Below, piece after piece: positions 8,591-18,869 of a stretch of 64,000 bases of DNA. The DNA is from Sandaracinaceae bacterium. GTDB lineage: Bacteria > Myxococcota_A > Polyangia > Polyangiales > Sandaracinaceae. The position numbers and the translations under genes are program-made. Positions within the stretch are counted from its first letter, which is position 1; every line of letters starts with the position of its first letter. Under the pieces are notes generated by a model that worked only from the letters and a program-made list of their open reading frames with translations, was not told the DNA's origin and made no database searches. The stretch covers positions 33,590-97,589 of the forward strand of contig JAVJQK010000047.1 of assembly GCA_040218145.1 (NCBI GenBank), given 5' to 3'.

Positions 8591-10396
8591 TCACATCGGG
8601 AAGCAGACCTGACCGCTGCCGAAGGGCGCTTGGCAAGTGTAGCTGTCCGGGATGCGGCACATCACCGAGGCGGTGCAGCTGTCCATGCAGACCGAGCCTC
8701 CCTGGCAAGCGGAGCCCGCGGGGCAGGTGCCGCCGGCGCCGCAGCCCTGTACGCAGTAGCCGCCCACAAAGTCGGGCAGGCCAGTGCCCGGGCTCAGGAG
8801 CCAGCAGCCGCCGTTCTCGTCGCCGGCGCAGTCCGTCAGCCAGCGGCAGGGTGCGCCCACGGCGCCCGTGCCGGTGGCGGCGGGCCAGCACTCGCTGACG
8901 GCGTCGGCGTCTCCGGTGTCGTAGCAGCGGTAGCCGTCCGTGCGGCAGTCGGCGTCGGTGCCGCAGGAGTCCACACAGAGGCCCTCGGTGGCCATGGCGC
9001 CGATGCTGCAGTGGCTTCCCGCGGGGCAGGAGGCGGGGCCGGTGCCGCCTGCGGTGCAGCCGGTCAGGAGGCAGTAGCCCTCGTTGAAGTCGTTGCGGGG
9101 GCGGCGCACGCAGACGGCCCGCTCGCCGCCCGCGCAGTCGTAGACGCCCGCGCAGGGATCGCCGACGGCCGCGGTCCCGGTGCCGGCTGCCCAGCACTCG
9201 TCGCGACCGTCTTCGTTCGCGTCCCAGCAGGCGTAGCCCGACGCGCGGCAGTCGGCGTCGGTGGTGCAGTCGGGGGTGCAGATGTTGACGGGGTCCATGG
9301 CGTCGCCAAAGTTGCCGCAGTGGCTGTTGGCGGGGCAGTCGGAGTCCGTCACGCACTCGACCTCGTAGCAGAAGCCGCCGAGCGAGCCGGTGGCCTCCGT
9401 CAGGCATCGTCCGTCGACGCCGCCTGCGCAGTCCCAGGCGCCCACGCAGGGGTCACCGATGTCGCCCATGCCCGTCGCGGCGGGCGCGCATTCGTCGACG
9501 CCGCCCGCGTCCTCGTCCGCGTTGTGGCAGGTGTAGCCGTCCATGCGGCAGTCGGCGTCGCTGGCGCAGTTGTCGACGCACGCGCCGTCGCCGCCGCCGG
9601 CGGGGATGAAGCCGCAGTGCCGGCCGGAGCCGCAGTCGGAGTCGACCACGCAGGTGCGCGAGCAGTAGCCCTCGCGCCACCCGCTGGACTCGCGGATGCA
9701 GAAGCCTTCCATGCCCCCGCCGCAGTCGCTGTGGGCGTCGCACGGCTCACCGGTCATGCCGGCGCCGTTCGCGAACGGAGCGCATTCGTCGGTGCCTGCC
9801 TCGTCATCGTCCTGGCACGTGTACTCGGGCCCGCGGCAGTCCGCGTCGTTGACGCAGTCGGCGACGCAGAGGCCGATACGGGTGAGGTCGTCGACGTAGG
9901 CGCAGTGCGTACCCACGGCAGCGCAGTCCGCGTCCACGCGGCACTCGCGGGTGCAGTAGCCGGAGTCCCAGGCGCTGTCGTACTCGGTGAGGCACTCGCC
10001 GGTGCTGCAGCCAGTGTCGTCGTTGCAGGGGCCGCCGATGGCGCAGGGCCCGCAGTCGAGGGGGGTGCCGCAGCCGTCGTCGCGCACGTTGACGCCGCAC
10101 TCGCCGGGCATGCAGGTGTCGGGTACGCAGCCCGCGTCCGTGAGCCCCGAGTCGCCCGCGCCCGAGTCGGTGTCGGTGCCCGAGTCGGTGTCGGCGCCGG
10201 AGTCGGTGTCGGTGCCGGAGTCGGTGCCGGAGTCGGTGACCACGCCGGTGTCGGGATCGTCACCGCCGTCCCGCATGTTCATGCCCGAGTCGAGCGGATC
10301 GACGCCGCTGTCGGGGGGAAGAGACTCGCCGCCGTCGCAGCCCGCGAGGGCCAGCGCAGCACAGATCGAAGCCAAGAGCGCGGTGCGCGTGTTCAT
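8591..10396 (-). CDS. Large Cys-rich repeat lipoprotein
   Basis: 601 residues. Signal MNTRTALLASICAALALAGC marks a lipoprotein (Cys20). Residues ~25-100 are a Thr/Asp/Ser/Gly linker (DTDSGTDSGT-type hexad repeats). The rest holds about six tandem repeats of ~90 residues, each with the pattern GxPCxxxxDCAGG...GYC...C..DSDCPxGSHC, ...C..DCxxDADCRxxGYxC.D..EDG..ECxPAATG. The eight or more conserved cysteines per repeat indicate disulphide-bonded modules on the cell surface. No catalytic motif is visible. The start is the third of three consecutive ATG codons, chosen for the ideal spacing from GGGGAGG. Confidence 0.85.
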   Translation of the reverse strand: MNTRTALLASICAALALAGCDGGESLPPDSGVDPLDSGMNMRDGGDDPDTGVVTDSGTDSGTDTDSGADTDSGTDTDSGAGDSGLTDAGCVPDTCMPGECGVNVRDDGCGTPLDCGPCAIGGPCNDDTGCSTGECLTEYDSAWDSGYCTRECRVDADCAAVGTHCAYVDDLTRIGLCVADCVNDADCRGPEYTCQDDDEAGTDECAPFANGAGMTGEPCDAHSDCGGGMEGFCIRESSGWREGYCSRTCVVDSDCGSGRHCGFIPAGGGDGACVDNCASDADCRMDGYTCHNADEDAGGVDECAPAATGMGDIGDPCVGAWDCAGGVDGRCLTEATGSLGGFCYEVECVTDSDCPANSHCGNFGDAMDPVNICTPDCTTDADCRASGYACWDANEDGRDECWAAGTGTAAVGDPCAGVYDCAGGERAVCVRRPRNDFNEGYCLLTGCTAGGTGPASCPAGSHCSIGAMATEGLCVDSCGTDADCRTDGYRCYDTGDADAVSECWPAATGTGAVGAPCRWLTDCAGDENGGCWLLSPGTGLPDFVGGYCVQGCGAGGTCPAGSACQGGSVCMDSCTASVMCRIPDSYTCQAPFGSGQVCFPM

Positions 10397-10525
10397 CATC
10401 ATCCTCCCCGGCGCCGGCTCACCCACCGGCGCAAGCTCATCGTGGGCTCCACACACGGACCCCGGCCCTCGGATACGCAAAGAGAGACGACGGATCCCAC
10501 CGCCGTGTGAGCGATCTCAGCCTGT

Positions 10526-11593
10526 TCAGTTACAGGTGATGTTGGCGCGGACGGCGCCGCCGCTGGCGATGGCGCGCTCGCAGGCCTCGCCGAAGAGGCT
10601 GAGCTGGGCGCGGCGCTCGTTCGTCCAGTCCCAGCCGTCCTCACGCGTGGGATCGCGCGGGATGGAGTCGCCCGAGACGAGGACCTCGACCACGTCGTCC
10701 TCGTCGGGCGGGATGGGCACGGCGAAGACGCACTGGACGAGGTCACGCGTGATCTCGGACAGGAGCGACTCGAGCAGGCCGGGATCACTCGCGTCGTAGA
10801 AGCGGCGCGGCTCGCTGTCGGGGCGCGGGCGGCCGCCGGTGACGGCCATGACGTCGAGGAGCTCCACCTCGGGGTCGGTGCTCGCGATCCCGACCACGTA
10901 GACGTCGACGCCGTGCTCCTCGTGCGCCTCGCGGATCACCTCGAGCGCGTCGGCGCGCGGGGACTCGCCGCAGGTGGGGGCGCCGTCGGTCGCGACGACG
11001 ATGAACTGGGCGTTGTTGTCGTCGGCGCGGGCGAGCAGGGCGTCGAGGGCCTGCCGGGTCGCGACCGCGACGGGCGTGCCGCCGTTCGGGTTCCAGCGGC
11101 TGAACTGGCTGATCACGCCGGGCGCCCGGCCGGGGCCGATCTCGACGTCCAGGCCCGAGAAGACGTCGCAGGGGCCCTCCTCGGCGCGGATGGACTGCGA
11201 GGGAAAGAACTTGGCCCCCACCCCGATGCGGTCGTCGAACACGCTGAGCGCGTTGCCCATCGCGCTCTCCAGGATCTCCCAGCGGGAGCGCTCGCCGCCG
11301 ACCGGGGGGCGGCCGTCGAACGCCGCGAGCATGCTGCCCGAGCGGTCGACGACGAAGACCACCTCCACCGTCGAGGGGTCGAGCGCGACGATGCCGGGCA
11401 CGCAGACCGGCGCCGCGTCGACGCCCGCGTCGAAGCCGGAGTCGAGGGTGACGGCAGCGTCCATGCCCGCGTCTTCGGCGGGCGGCGGGGCGGCGTCGGG
11501 CGGGTCGATCGCGAGATCCGTCTTCGATCCGCACGCGCTGGCGGCGGCGAGCCCGAGCAGGCACGCCGCGGTTCGGAGGTGGGGGAGGTTCAT
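10526..11593 (-). CDS. von Willebrand factor A domain lipoprotein (downstream member of a pair)
   Basis: 355 residues. Signal ends in AASAC (Cys21), then a DAG-type linker to residue ~62. The vWA domain starts with the MIDAS motif VVFVVDRSGSM (83-88), has the GGTP threonine loop (171-174) and the ATDGAP motif (202-204), so all metal-ligating positions are present. Such domains bind protein ligands through a divalent cation. The start codon overlaps the stop of the upstream vWA gene (ATGA at 11590-11593), which indicates translational coupling. The two are paralogues sharing the C-terminal pattern SIPRDPTREDGWDW / FIPRDATRTEGWDF. Confidence 0.88.
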   Translation of the reverse strand: MNLPHLRTAACLLGLAAASACGSKTDLAIDPPDAAPPPAEDAGMDAAVTLDSGFDAGVDAAPVCVPGIVALDPSTVEVVFVVDRSGSMLAAFDGRPPVGGERSRWEILESAMGNALSVFDDRIGVGAKFFPSQSIRAEEGPCDVFSGLDVEIGPGRAPGVISQFSRWNPNGGTPVAVATRQALDALLARADDNNAQFIVVATDGAPTCGESPRADALEVIREAHEEHGVDVYVVGIASTDPEVELLDVMAVTGGRPRPDSEPRRFYDASDPGLLESLLSEITRDLVQCVFAVPIPPDEDDVVEVLVSGDSIPRDPTREDGWDWTNERRAQLSLFGEACERAIASGGAVRANITCN

Positions 11594-12735
11594 TCGGCTT
11601 CGCAGAGGATGTCGGCGGTGACCGTACCACCGGTCTCCGTCACGCGAGCGCACGCGCCCCCGAAGAGGGTGACCTCGCTCCGATCGGGCGCGGTGAAGTC
11701 CCAGCCCTCCGTCCGCGTGGCGTCGCGCGGGATGAACACGCCGTCGACGCGCAGCTCCACCGTCGCGTCGGCGGTGGGCACGGGCTCGAGGTCGAACACG
11801 CAGCGCGCGATGCTCTCGGTGATCGTGGTCAGCGCGCCGCTGAGGTCGTCGGTGTCGCGCACGCTGTAGAAGCGGCGGCCCGCGCCCTCCCGTGGGCGGC
11901 CGCCCGCGAGGGCCATCTCGTCGAGCACGTCCGCGAGGTCGGGCCGGCTCGGGTCGTCGATGCCGATGACGTAGACCGGGACGCCGAGGTCCTCGAAGAG
12001 CGCGCGCACCACCTCGATGCTGCGCGCGTCGTCGAGGCAGTTGTAGGGCGCGAAGGGGGAGACCGGGTCACAGAAGCGGTCTCGCGGGGTTCCCGTGCAG
12101 ACGCAGCGCGCCGGAGGCACGCCGGTGTCCGGGTTGCAGTTGGGGCCGCCGTCGGTGGCGAGCACCACGAAGCGCGGGATTCCGGGCGCGGGGCGGCTCC
12201 CGTAGAAGGCGCGGATCTCCTCGAGGGCCGAGGCGGTGGGCGTGCCGCCCGCGGGCAACGTCGACTCGAAGAACGAGAGCACGCGGCGCGCGTTGTTGCG
12301 GGCGGGGCGCACGTCGACGCCGGGATCCACCACGCACGCCTCCTCGGGGGTCTCGGCGCCCATCGAGTCCACGCCCGGGTAGAACTTCGCGCCGAGCTCG
12401 AGCAGCGGGTCTTCGTCCGCGAGCAACACCTCGCCGAGCACCCGCCCCAGCACGTCCCAGCGAGAGGGATCGAAGGGCGTGGCGTCGCCGCCCGCGAGGT
12501 TGTTGTTCATCGAGTTCGAGCGGTCGATGGCGAAGAAGACCTGCGCGCCCCTCCGCTCGAGCGCGATCGGCTCGGGCATGCAGATGCCCGAGTCGATCCC
12601 GCTGTCCATCGGCGCGTCCATGCCGGCGTCCTCCGGCAGCTCCGCGTCGGGGATCAGCAGGCCGGTCTTGGCGCCGCACGACGCCGCGACGAGCGCGATC
12701 CCCAGCATCCCGAGGCGAGAGGCTCCCATTCGCAT
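11590..12735 (-). CDS. von Willebrand factor A domain lipoprotein (upstream member of a pair)
   Basis: 381 residues. Signal MRMGASRLGMLGIALVAASC gives acylated Cys20, followed by a DAGMDAPMDSG linker. The vWA domain has MIDAS residues in FFAIDRSNSM (71-76), PAGGTPTAS and LATDGGPNC. Compared with its neighbour it has an insert with extra cysteines (PPARCVCTGTPRDRFC). It is the first gene of a two-gene unit; its TGA overlaps the next ATG. Start uncertain: ATG 12735 or 12729, neither with a strong ribosome-binding site. Confidence 0.87.
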   Translation of the reverse strand: MRMGASRLGMLGIALVAASCGAKTGLLIPDAELPEDAGMDAPMDSGIDSGICMPEPIALERRGAQVFFAIDRSNSMNNNLAGGDATPFDPSRWDVLGRVLGEVLLADEDPLLELGAKFYPGVDSMGAETPEEACVVDPGVDVRPARNNARRVLSFFESTLPAGGTPTASALEEIRAFYGSRPAPGIPRFVVLATDGGPNCNPDTGVPPARCVCTGTPRDRFCDPVSPFAPYNCLDDARSIEVVRALFEDLGVPVYVIGIDDPSRPDLADVLDEMALAGGRPREGAGRRFYSVRDTDDLSGALTTITESIARCVFDLEPVPTADATVELRVDGVFIPRDATRTEGWDFTAPDRSEVTLFGGACARVTETGGTVTADILCEAE

Positions 12736-12814
12736 GCAGCGAGCATAGAGGCAGCGGTCCGGTCGAGCACGCGCAGCTTGCCGCCGTGCGTCCGTAGGGT
12801 CTAGCTTCCCGCGC

Positions 12815-14506
<1,692 letters not shown>

Positions 14507-14512
14507 GCGGCC

Positions 14513-15166
14513 TCAGACCGCGGCCCGGGCGGCCTCCACGCGCTCGCGCAGCTGTGGGGCGCGCCGCTCGAGCAGCGGCAGGAGCGACGGCAGCGTCTCC
14601 TCGATCAGCTTCGCGTAGCTGATCGCGAAGAAGTACGTCAGGTGCTGCAGGATCCACGCGTCGAGCGCCTGCACCGCGTCGGGCAGCCCCGAGGCGCGCT
14701 CGATCTCCGCGAGCGCGACGCGGGTCTCGCTGCGGAAGAGCTCCACCTCCCGGAAGCCGAGCTCCGCGTGCAGGAGCAGGTGCATGCCCGCGGCGACGAG
14801 CCGTCGATAGGTCTTGAGCTGCGAGCGCACCATTCGCCCCGCGAGCTCGCGCGCCTCGTCGTCGCTCAGCGCGTCGTCGAAGCGGTAGCGGACGCCGCCG
14901 TCCTCGCCGCGCGCGCGGAAGATCAGGTAGTTGGCGTTCGGGTGGCGGCGCGCGGCGTCGAGGATGGTCTCGTCCAGCGCGCCCGGGTCGTCCACCCGCC
15001 GTAGATCGTCCAGGCGATCCCGCCCCACGACCATCTCGCGGTCGGGCGTCACGATCAGCGCCTCGCGCGGCCCACGGCGCGTCTCGATCACCTCGACTCG
15101 TAGGTCCAAGCGTCCCCCCCGCTCAATTCCCCCTACGAGGATGAACGAGGACCGCCCCTGCGTCAC
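14513..15166 (-). CDS. Hypothetical protein, about 217 aa
   Basis: No recognised family. The first ~60 residues form beta strands (RSSFILVGGIERGGRLDLRV); the middle contains a YLIFRARGEDGG strand; the second half is helical and rich in Leu/Ala (LKTYRRLVAAGMHLLLH, LTYFFAISYAKLIEETL). No signal peptide or obvious membrane span. It starts 11 nt after the stop of the 15177 lipoprotein gene, so they are likely cotranscribed. GTG 15166 is my preferred start; TTG 15172 is possible. Confidence 0.65.
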   Translation of the reverse strand: MTQGRSSFILVGGIERGGRLDLRVEVIETRRGPREALIVTPDREMVVGRDRLDDLRRVDDPGALDETILDAARRHPNANYLIFRARGEDGGVRYRFDDALSDDEARELAGRMVRSQLKTYRRLVAAGMHLLLHAELGFREVELFRSETRVALAEIERASGLPDAVQALDAWILQHLTYFFAISYAKLIEETLPSLLPLLERRAPQLRERVEAARAAV

Positions 15167-15176
15167 GGCCAACAGG

Positions 15177-16157
15177 TCACGGGCAGCGCGCGACGCGCGT
15201 GTGGGTCTGGCCGTCGCGCTCCCACGCGATCACGAGCCCGCGGGCGTCGCCCCGGAGCTGGGCGGCGCGGGCGCCGGGCGCGACCACCACCGGGGCTGCG
15301 CGCTCTCCGGCCTCGTTCACGCGCGTCAACCAGACGTCGCGGTTCGAGGCGTAGAGGAGCGCGATCGCGTCGCCCGCGCGGCGGGCCACGACGGCCTCGG
15401 GGCGCGACGTGGGCTGGGTCGCGAGGAGCGCGCCGTCGGGCCCGTGCAGCCAGAGCCCGGTTCGATCCGGGGCGCGGAAGAACAGGGCGGGCGTCTCTCC
15501 CACCGCGAGCGCCTGGGGCGTGCCCGGCGCGGGCTGGGCGTCCGGCTCGGCGCCGCCGCGCAGCGTCCACACCTCGGCGCCGCGCGCGGTCCAGCTCGCG
15601 AACGCCCGCCTTCCCTGTCCCGCCAGCAGCGGCGCGGCCTGCGCGACGGCCTGGCGCCGGACCTCCGAGACCCGGCCCGTGAGCAGCTCCGCGCGGAGGA
15701 GGACGAGGGCGGGTCCGACGCGCCCGAAGAGCCACGCGTGGTCGCCGACGACGCGCATCACGGGGGTGCGCAGCGCCACGGGGAGCGCCAGCCGGCGGCG
15801 CTCGGCGCCCGCGCGGTCGACGAAGAGGAGCACGCCGCTCCCTTCGTGCAGACCCGCGATCACCCAGCCGTCGCGGTCGTCGTCGATGGCGTGGACCCGA
15901 TCGAGCGGCAGCGCGTGCGTCTCCTCCTCTGCGCCCAGCGTGAGGAGCTCTGGACCCGGGCGGTGTACGACCAGCGCGGCGTGGCCGAGCGAGGCGTCCC
16001 CGAGCACGGGATCGGCGCCGTCGTGCGCGCGGGGCGTCTCCAGCGTGCAGTCGGGCAGGGCCACGCGCGCGGGCGCGGGCTCGGCGCTCGAGGACGTCGG
16101 CGCCGCCGCGGGCTCGCAGCCGAGGGTGAGCAGGAGGATGCAGAGGGCGATCCGCAC
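15177..16157 (-). CDS. Hypothetical lipoprotein, beta-propeller-like
   Basis: 326 residues from GTG 16157. The N-terminus RIALCILLLTLGC is a short lipoprotein signal with Cys at about 14. The mature part has repeated short strands with Gly/Asp turns and Trp (DDDRDGWVIAG, DHAWLFGRVG, SWTARGAEVWTLRG, SNRDVWLTRVN, ARGLVIAWERDG), a periodicity that suggests a beta-propeller of 6-7 blades. No catalytic motif is seen. It lies directly upstream of the 14513 gene and is divergent from the Nudix gene. Confidence 0.7.
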   Translation of the reverse strand: MRIALCILLLTLGCEPAAAPTSSSAEPAPARVALPDCTLETPRAHDGADPVLGDASLGHAALVVHRPGPELLTLGAEEETHALPLDRVHAIDDDRDGWVIAGLHEGSGVLLFVDRAGAERRRLALPVALRTPVMRVVGDHAWLFGRVGPALVLLRAELLTGRVSEVRRQAVAQAAPLLAGQGRRAFASWTARGAEVWTLRGGAEPDAQPAPGTPQALAVGETPALFFRAPDRTGLWLHGPDGALLATQPTSRPEAVVARRAGDAIALLYASNRDVWLTRVNEAGERAAPVVVAPGARAAQLRGDARGLVIAWERDGQTHTRVARCP

Positions 16158-16229
16158 CGGCGCATGGTCGCGACAGAGGCGGCCCGAGGGCAAGTGGACG
16201 CGCGCGCGGGGCGGACCGACAGTGAGCAC

Positions 16230-16778
16230 ATGACCCGAGCGGAGTTCGAGACGCGCGTGCCCGAGGGAGACGACCGGGAGCGCGAGGTGTGCACGCGCTG
16301 CGGCTTCATCGACTACGACAACCCGAAGATCGTGGTCGGGTCCGTCGCCACGTGGGGGGATCGCGTGCTCCTCTGTCGGCGCGCCATCGAGCCCCGCGCG
16401 GGGTTCTGGACGCTCCCGGCCGGCTACCTCGAGCACGGCGAGACCCCGGAGGAGGGCGCGCGGCGGGAGGCGCGGGAGGAGGCGCTGGCCGACCTGTCCA
16501 TCCGGGATCTCCTCGCGGTCTACACGGTGCGGCGCCTCGGTCAGGTGCAGCTGATGTATCGCGCGACCCTGCGCAGCTCCGAGATCGGCGCGGGGCCGGA
16601 GAGCGCCGAGGTCGGGCTGTTCGCCTGGGACGAGATCCCGCGGGACGCCATCGCGTTCCCCACCGTGCGCTGGGCGCTGGCGCACTTCCGCCGCGCGGAG
16701 GCGAGCGCGGTGTGGGTCCCGGCGACCAACCCCGAGGGGGAGAGCACGCGGATCGAAGACATGACGCCTGGAACCTGA
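16230..16778 (+). CDS. Nudix hydrolase with N-terminal zinc-ribbon remnant
   Basis: 182 residues. The Nudix box is GYLEHGETPEEGARREAREE followed by ALADL, matching GX5EX7REUXEE with Ala in place of the usual Gly. The N-terminal VCTRCGFIDYDNPKIVVG is the short metal-ribbon/substrate region seen in ADP-ribose and NADH-type Nudix enzymes, but only one CxxC pair is visible. These enzymes hydrolyse nucleoside diphosphates linked to another group (X); the substrate cannot be told here. ATG 16230 is the start. Confidence 0.87.
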   Translation: MTRAEFETRVPEGDDREREVCTRCGFIDYDNPKIVVGSVATWGDRVLLCRRAIEPRAGFWTLPAGYLEHGETPEEGARREAREEALADLSIRDLLAVYTVRRLGQVQLMYRATLRSSEIGAGPESAEVGLFAWDEIPRDAIAFPTVRWALAHFRRAEASAVWVPATNPEGESTRIEDMTPGT

Positions 16779-16848
16779 CCGCGCGTCGGGTGGGCCGACA
16801 AGCACGCTGGCTCTGGCGCGATGCCCGCAGCTGTGCGAGGTTCGTTGC

Positions 16849-17061
16849 ATGCGCCCATGGCCGGTCGTGATCGGGTGCGCGATGATCGCCTTCGGGCTGC
16901 TCGCGTGGCTCGGAGAGACGCTCTCCGGGAGCGCGGGCTTCGCGGCGCAGGCCGCGCCGTCGCTCGCGGCGTCGCTCTGGGGCGTGCCCGGTCTGCTGCT
17001 CGGGGGCGGCGTGGCCCTCCTGCTGTGGGGGTTCACGGAGAAGGACGCGCGTCGAGACTGA
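16849..17061 (+). CDS. Small two-span membrane protein
   Basis: 70 residues. Two hydrophobic stretches, WPVVIGCAMIAFGLLAWLG (4-22) and WGVPGLLLGGGVALLLWGF (44-62), joined by an Ala/Ser-rich loop, with a charged C-terminus EKDARRD. No family recognised. It sits between the Nudix gene and the 17149 gene on the same strand. Confidence 0.6.
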   Translation: MRPWPVVIGCAMIAFGLLAWLGETLSGSAGFAAQAAPSLAASLWGVPGLLLGGGVALLLWGFTEKDARRD

Positions 17062-17148
17062 ACGTCTCTTGACGCGGCGCGCCATGAGGGCGTCTCGCGC
17101 GTGGAACGCTTCATGCCCTCTGATCTCTCCGAGGAAAGGAGAGCATTC

Positions 17149-17502
17149 ATGGGAATCCGAAGAGGCAGAGGCGTGATCATCGCTCACCCGAGCCCAGGGC
17201 TCCGCATGCGGCTGGCGATGGCGTTCATCGACCGCCACCCCGTGTTCCTGTCCAACGGCGTCGCGGGGCTGCTGCGCCAGATCGGCGAGATCGTCGCAGG
17301 TCGTGCGCGGGCGCCGGAGGCCTTCGTGCTGGGCACCGAGGCGCTGACGGCGCTTCGGTCGGACCGCGCGTGGCCACAGATCGAGGCGTGGCGTCCGACG
17401 ATCGTCGTGATCGGCGCCCGCCCGACCGCCACCGAGCCCGACCACCACGCGTTCCACCGCGCCCCGCACCCGTCGCGCATCCTGGACCTGCTGGCCGCGT
17501 GA
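17149..17502 (+). CDS. Hypothetical protein, about 117 aa, possibly receiver-like fold
   Basis: The product starts MGIRRGRGVIIAHPSPGLRM and has an alternating beta/alpha pattern (RGVIIAHP, PEAFVLGTEAL, PTIVVIGARPTA) that resembles a degenerate response-regulator receiver fold; the phospho-acceptor Asp is not evident. AGGAGAG lies 7 nt upstream of ATG 17149, which favours it over GTG 17101 and ATG 17113. Function unknown. Confidence 0.6.
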   Translation: MGIRRGRGVIIAHPSPGLRMRLAMAFIDRHPVFLSNGVAGLLRQIGEIVAGRARAPEAFVLGTEALTALRSDRAWPQIEAWRPTIVVIGARPTATEPDHHAFHRAPHPSRILDLLAA

Positions 17503-17558
17503 GACGGTGTGCCACGAGCGCGGCATCGGGGGACCCCAGCGCGTGAGCTCCAGCCGAG

Positions 17559-18011
17559 TCAGGCCAGAGACGCCGTGTCGAGCGGACGTCGCGACGACGC
17601 AGCGCGTAACAAGCGACCGTCGCTCGAGCTGACGAAGCCGCGCGCTCGCAGCCACTCGCCCAGTCGATCTGCGTCGGGGTGGCCGGGACGGATCACGTTG
17701 TAGAGGTAGTTCAGCCCACGTCCCCGCGCCTCGCGCGCCAGCTGCTCGAGGATGTACGAGCCGACGCCGCGCTCCCGCTCGCTGGCGTCCACCGCGAGCA
17801 AGATCTCCGCGTCTCCCCAGTTCACGTCCAGCCAGCCGTAGCCGACCGTTCGGCCGTCGCGCTCCACGCGCCACCACTCGCCGGGGACGAGGCTGCCCTC
17901 GCTCGCTTCGGCGTAGCGTGGGTCGAAGACACCGGGAGGCGCGCCGCCGACGATGCGTGCCTTGTCACCGTCCCACTCCGCGGGGCTCTCGTGAATCCAC
18001 GACATGCTCAT
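17559..18011 (-). CDS. GNAT-family N-acetyltransferase
   Basis: 150 residues. The acetyl-CoA-binding motif A is [21 protein letters not shown], with the preceding strand AEILLAVD and the later [20 protein letters not shown] giving the usual GNAT topology. The acceptor substrate (amine or protein) is unknown. ATG 18011 is preceded by GGGAGGTGGCG; a GTG at 18017 is possible. Confidence 0.82.
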   Translation of the reverse strand: MSMSWIHESPAEWDGDKARIVGGAPPGVFDPRYAEASEGSLVPGEWWRVERDGRTVGYGWLDVNWGDAEILLAVDASERERGVGSYILEQLAREARGRGLNYLYNVIRPGHPDADRLGEWLRARGFVSSSDGRLLRAASSRRPLDTASLA

Positions 18012-18083
18012 CGCCACCTCCCGCTTTCACCTTGCGCCTCGGCGCCACGCCCGGTCAACCGCGGAGCATGCTAAGGACCAGGC

Positions 18084-18860
18084 GTGGCGCTGATCGAGAT
18101 CCGTGGCCTTGTGAAGCGCTTCGGCGGCGAGACCGTGCTGGACGGCGTGGACCTCGACATCCACCGTCAGGAGCTGCTCACGATCATCGGCCCGTCGGGC
18201 TGCGGCAAGAGCGTGCTCCTGAAGTGCCTCATCGGGATCATCCGGCCCGACGCGGGCTCCATCGTCTTCGACGGCGAGGAGCTGACCTCGCTCCCCGAGC
18301 GGGAGTGGGTCCGGGTGCGCAAGCGGATCGGGATGCTCTTCCAGGAGGGCGCGCTCTTCGACTCCCTCTCGGTGGAAGACAACGTGGCGTACGGGCTTCG
18401 CGAGCACAGGCTCCTGCCCGAGCCGGAGATCGAGGAGCGCGTCTCACAGGCCCTGGCGCAGGTCAGCCTGCCGGGCATCGAGAAGATGTGGCCGGCGAGC
18501 CTGTCCGGGGGGATGCGCAAGCGCGTGGCGCTCGCGCGCGCCTTCGCGATGCATCCTGACGTGGTCCTCTACGACGAGCCGACCGAGGGGCTCGACCCCG
18601 TCAACGTCACGCGCGTCAACCGCCTGCTCGACAGCCTGCGGACGGGCGAGGGGGTGACGACCGTCGTCGTGACGCACAACATGCAGAGCGCGTTCGGGAT
18701 CAGCGAGCGCGTCGCCTTCATCCACGGCGGCAAGGTCGTGCAGGAGGGATCTCCGGCCGAGCTGAAGCGCTCCGGCGACGCGCGGCTCGCGCCCTTCGTC
18801 CGCGCCTCCGAGCTGCAGGCCAAGACCCGCCCGAGCGTGCCCGATGGTCCGGTTGGGTAG
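18084..18860 (+). CDS. ABC transporter ATP-binding protein, MlaF/Mce type
   Basis: 258 residues. Walker A GPSGCGKS (36-43), Q-loop MLFQEGALFDSLSV, signature LSGGMRKRVALARA (from 140) and Walker B VVLYDEPTEGLDP (160-172) are complete, with H-loop VVTHNM. The GALFDSLSVxDNVAYGLRE and SGGMRKRV wording is characteristic of MlaF-like ATPases, which power phospholipid or sterol/Mce transport between membranes. No MlaE permease or MlaD/Mce protein is adjacent, so its partners must be encoded elsewhere. GTG start. Confidence 0.9.
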   Translation: MALIEIRGLVKRFGGETVLDGVDLDIHRQELLTIIGPSGCGKSVLLKCLIGIIRPDAGSIVFDGEELTSLPEREWVRVRKRIGMLFQEGALFDSLSVEDNVAYGLREHRLLPEPEIEERVSQALAQVSLPGIEKMWPASLSGGMRKRVALARAFAMHPDVVLYDEPTEGLDPVNVTRVNRLLDSLRTGEGVTTVVVTHNMQSAFGISERVAFIHGGKVVQEGSPAELKRSGDARLAPFVRASELQAKTRPSVPDGPVG

Positions 18861-18869
18861 ACTCTCGCC

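Noticed and set aside
8630..10510. Plus-strand open frame opposite the Cys-rich lipoprotein
   Set aside because: Ala/Val/Gly-rich complement of a repeated gene, with no independent start or motif.
15460..15475. GGTTCGATCC resembling a tRNA T-loop
   Set aside because: It lies inside the 15177 lipoprotein gene and no cloverleaf can be built around it.
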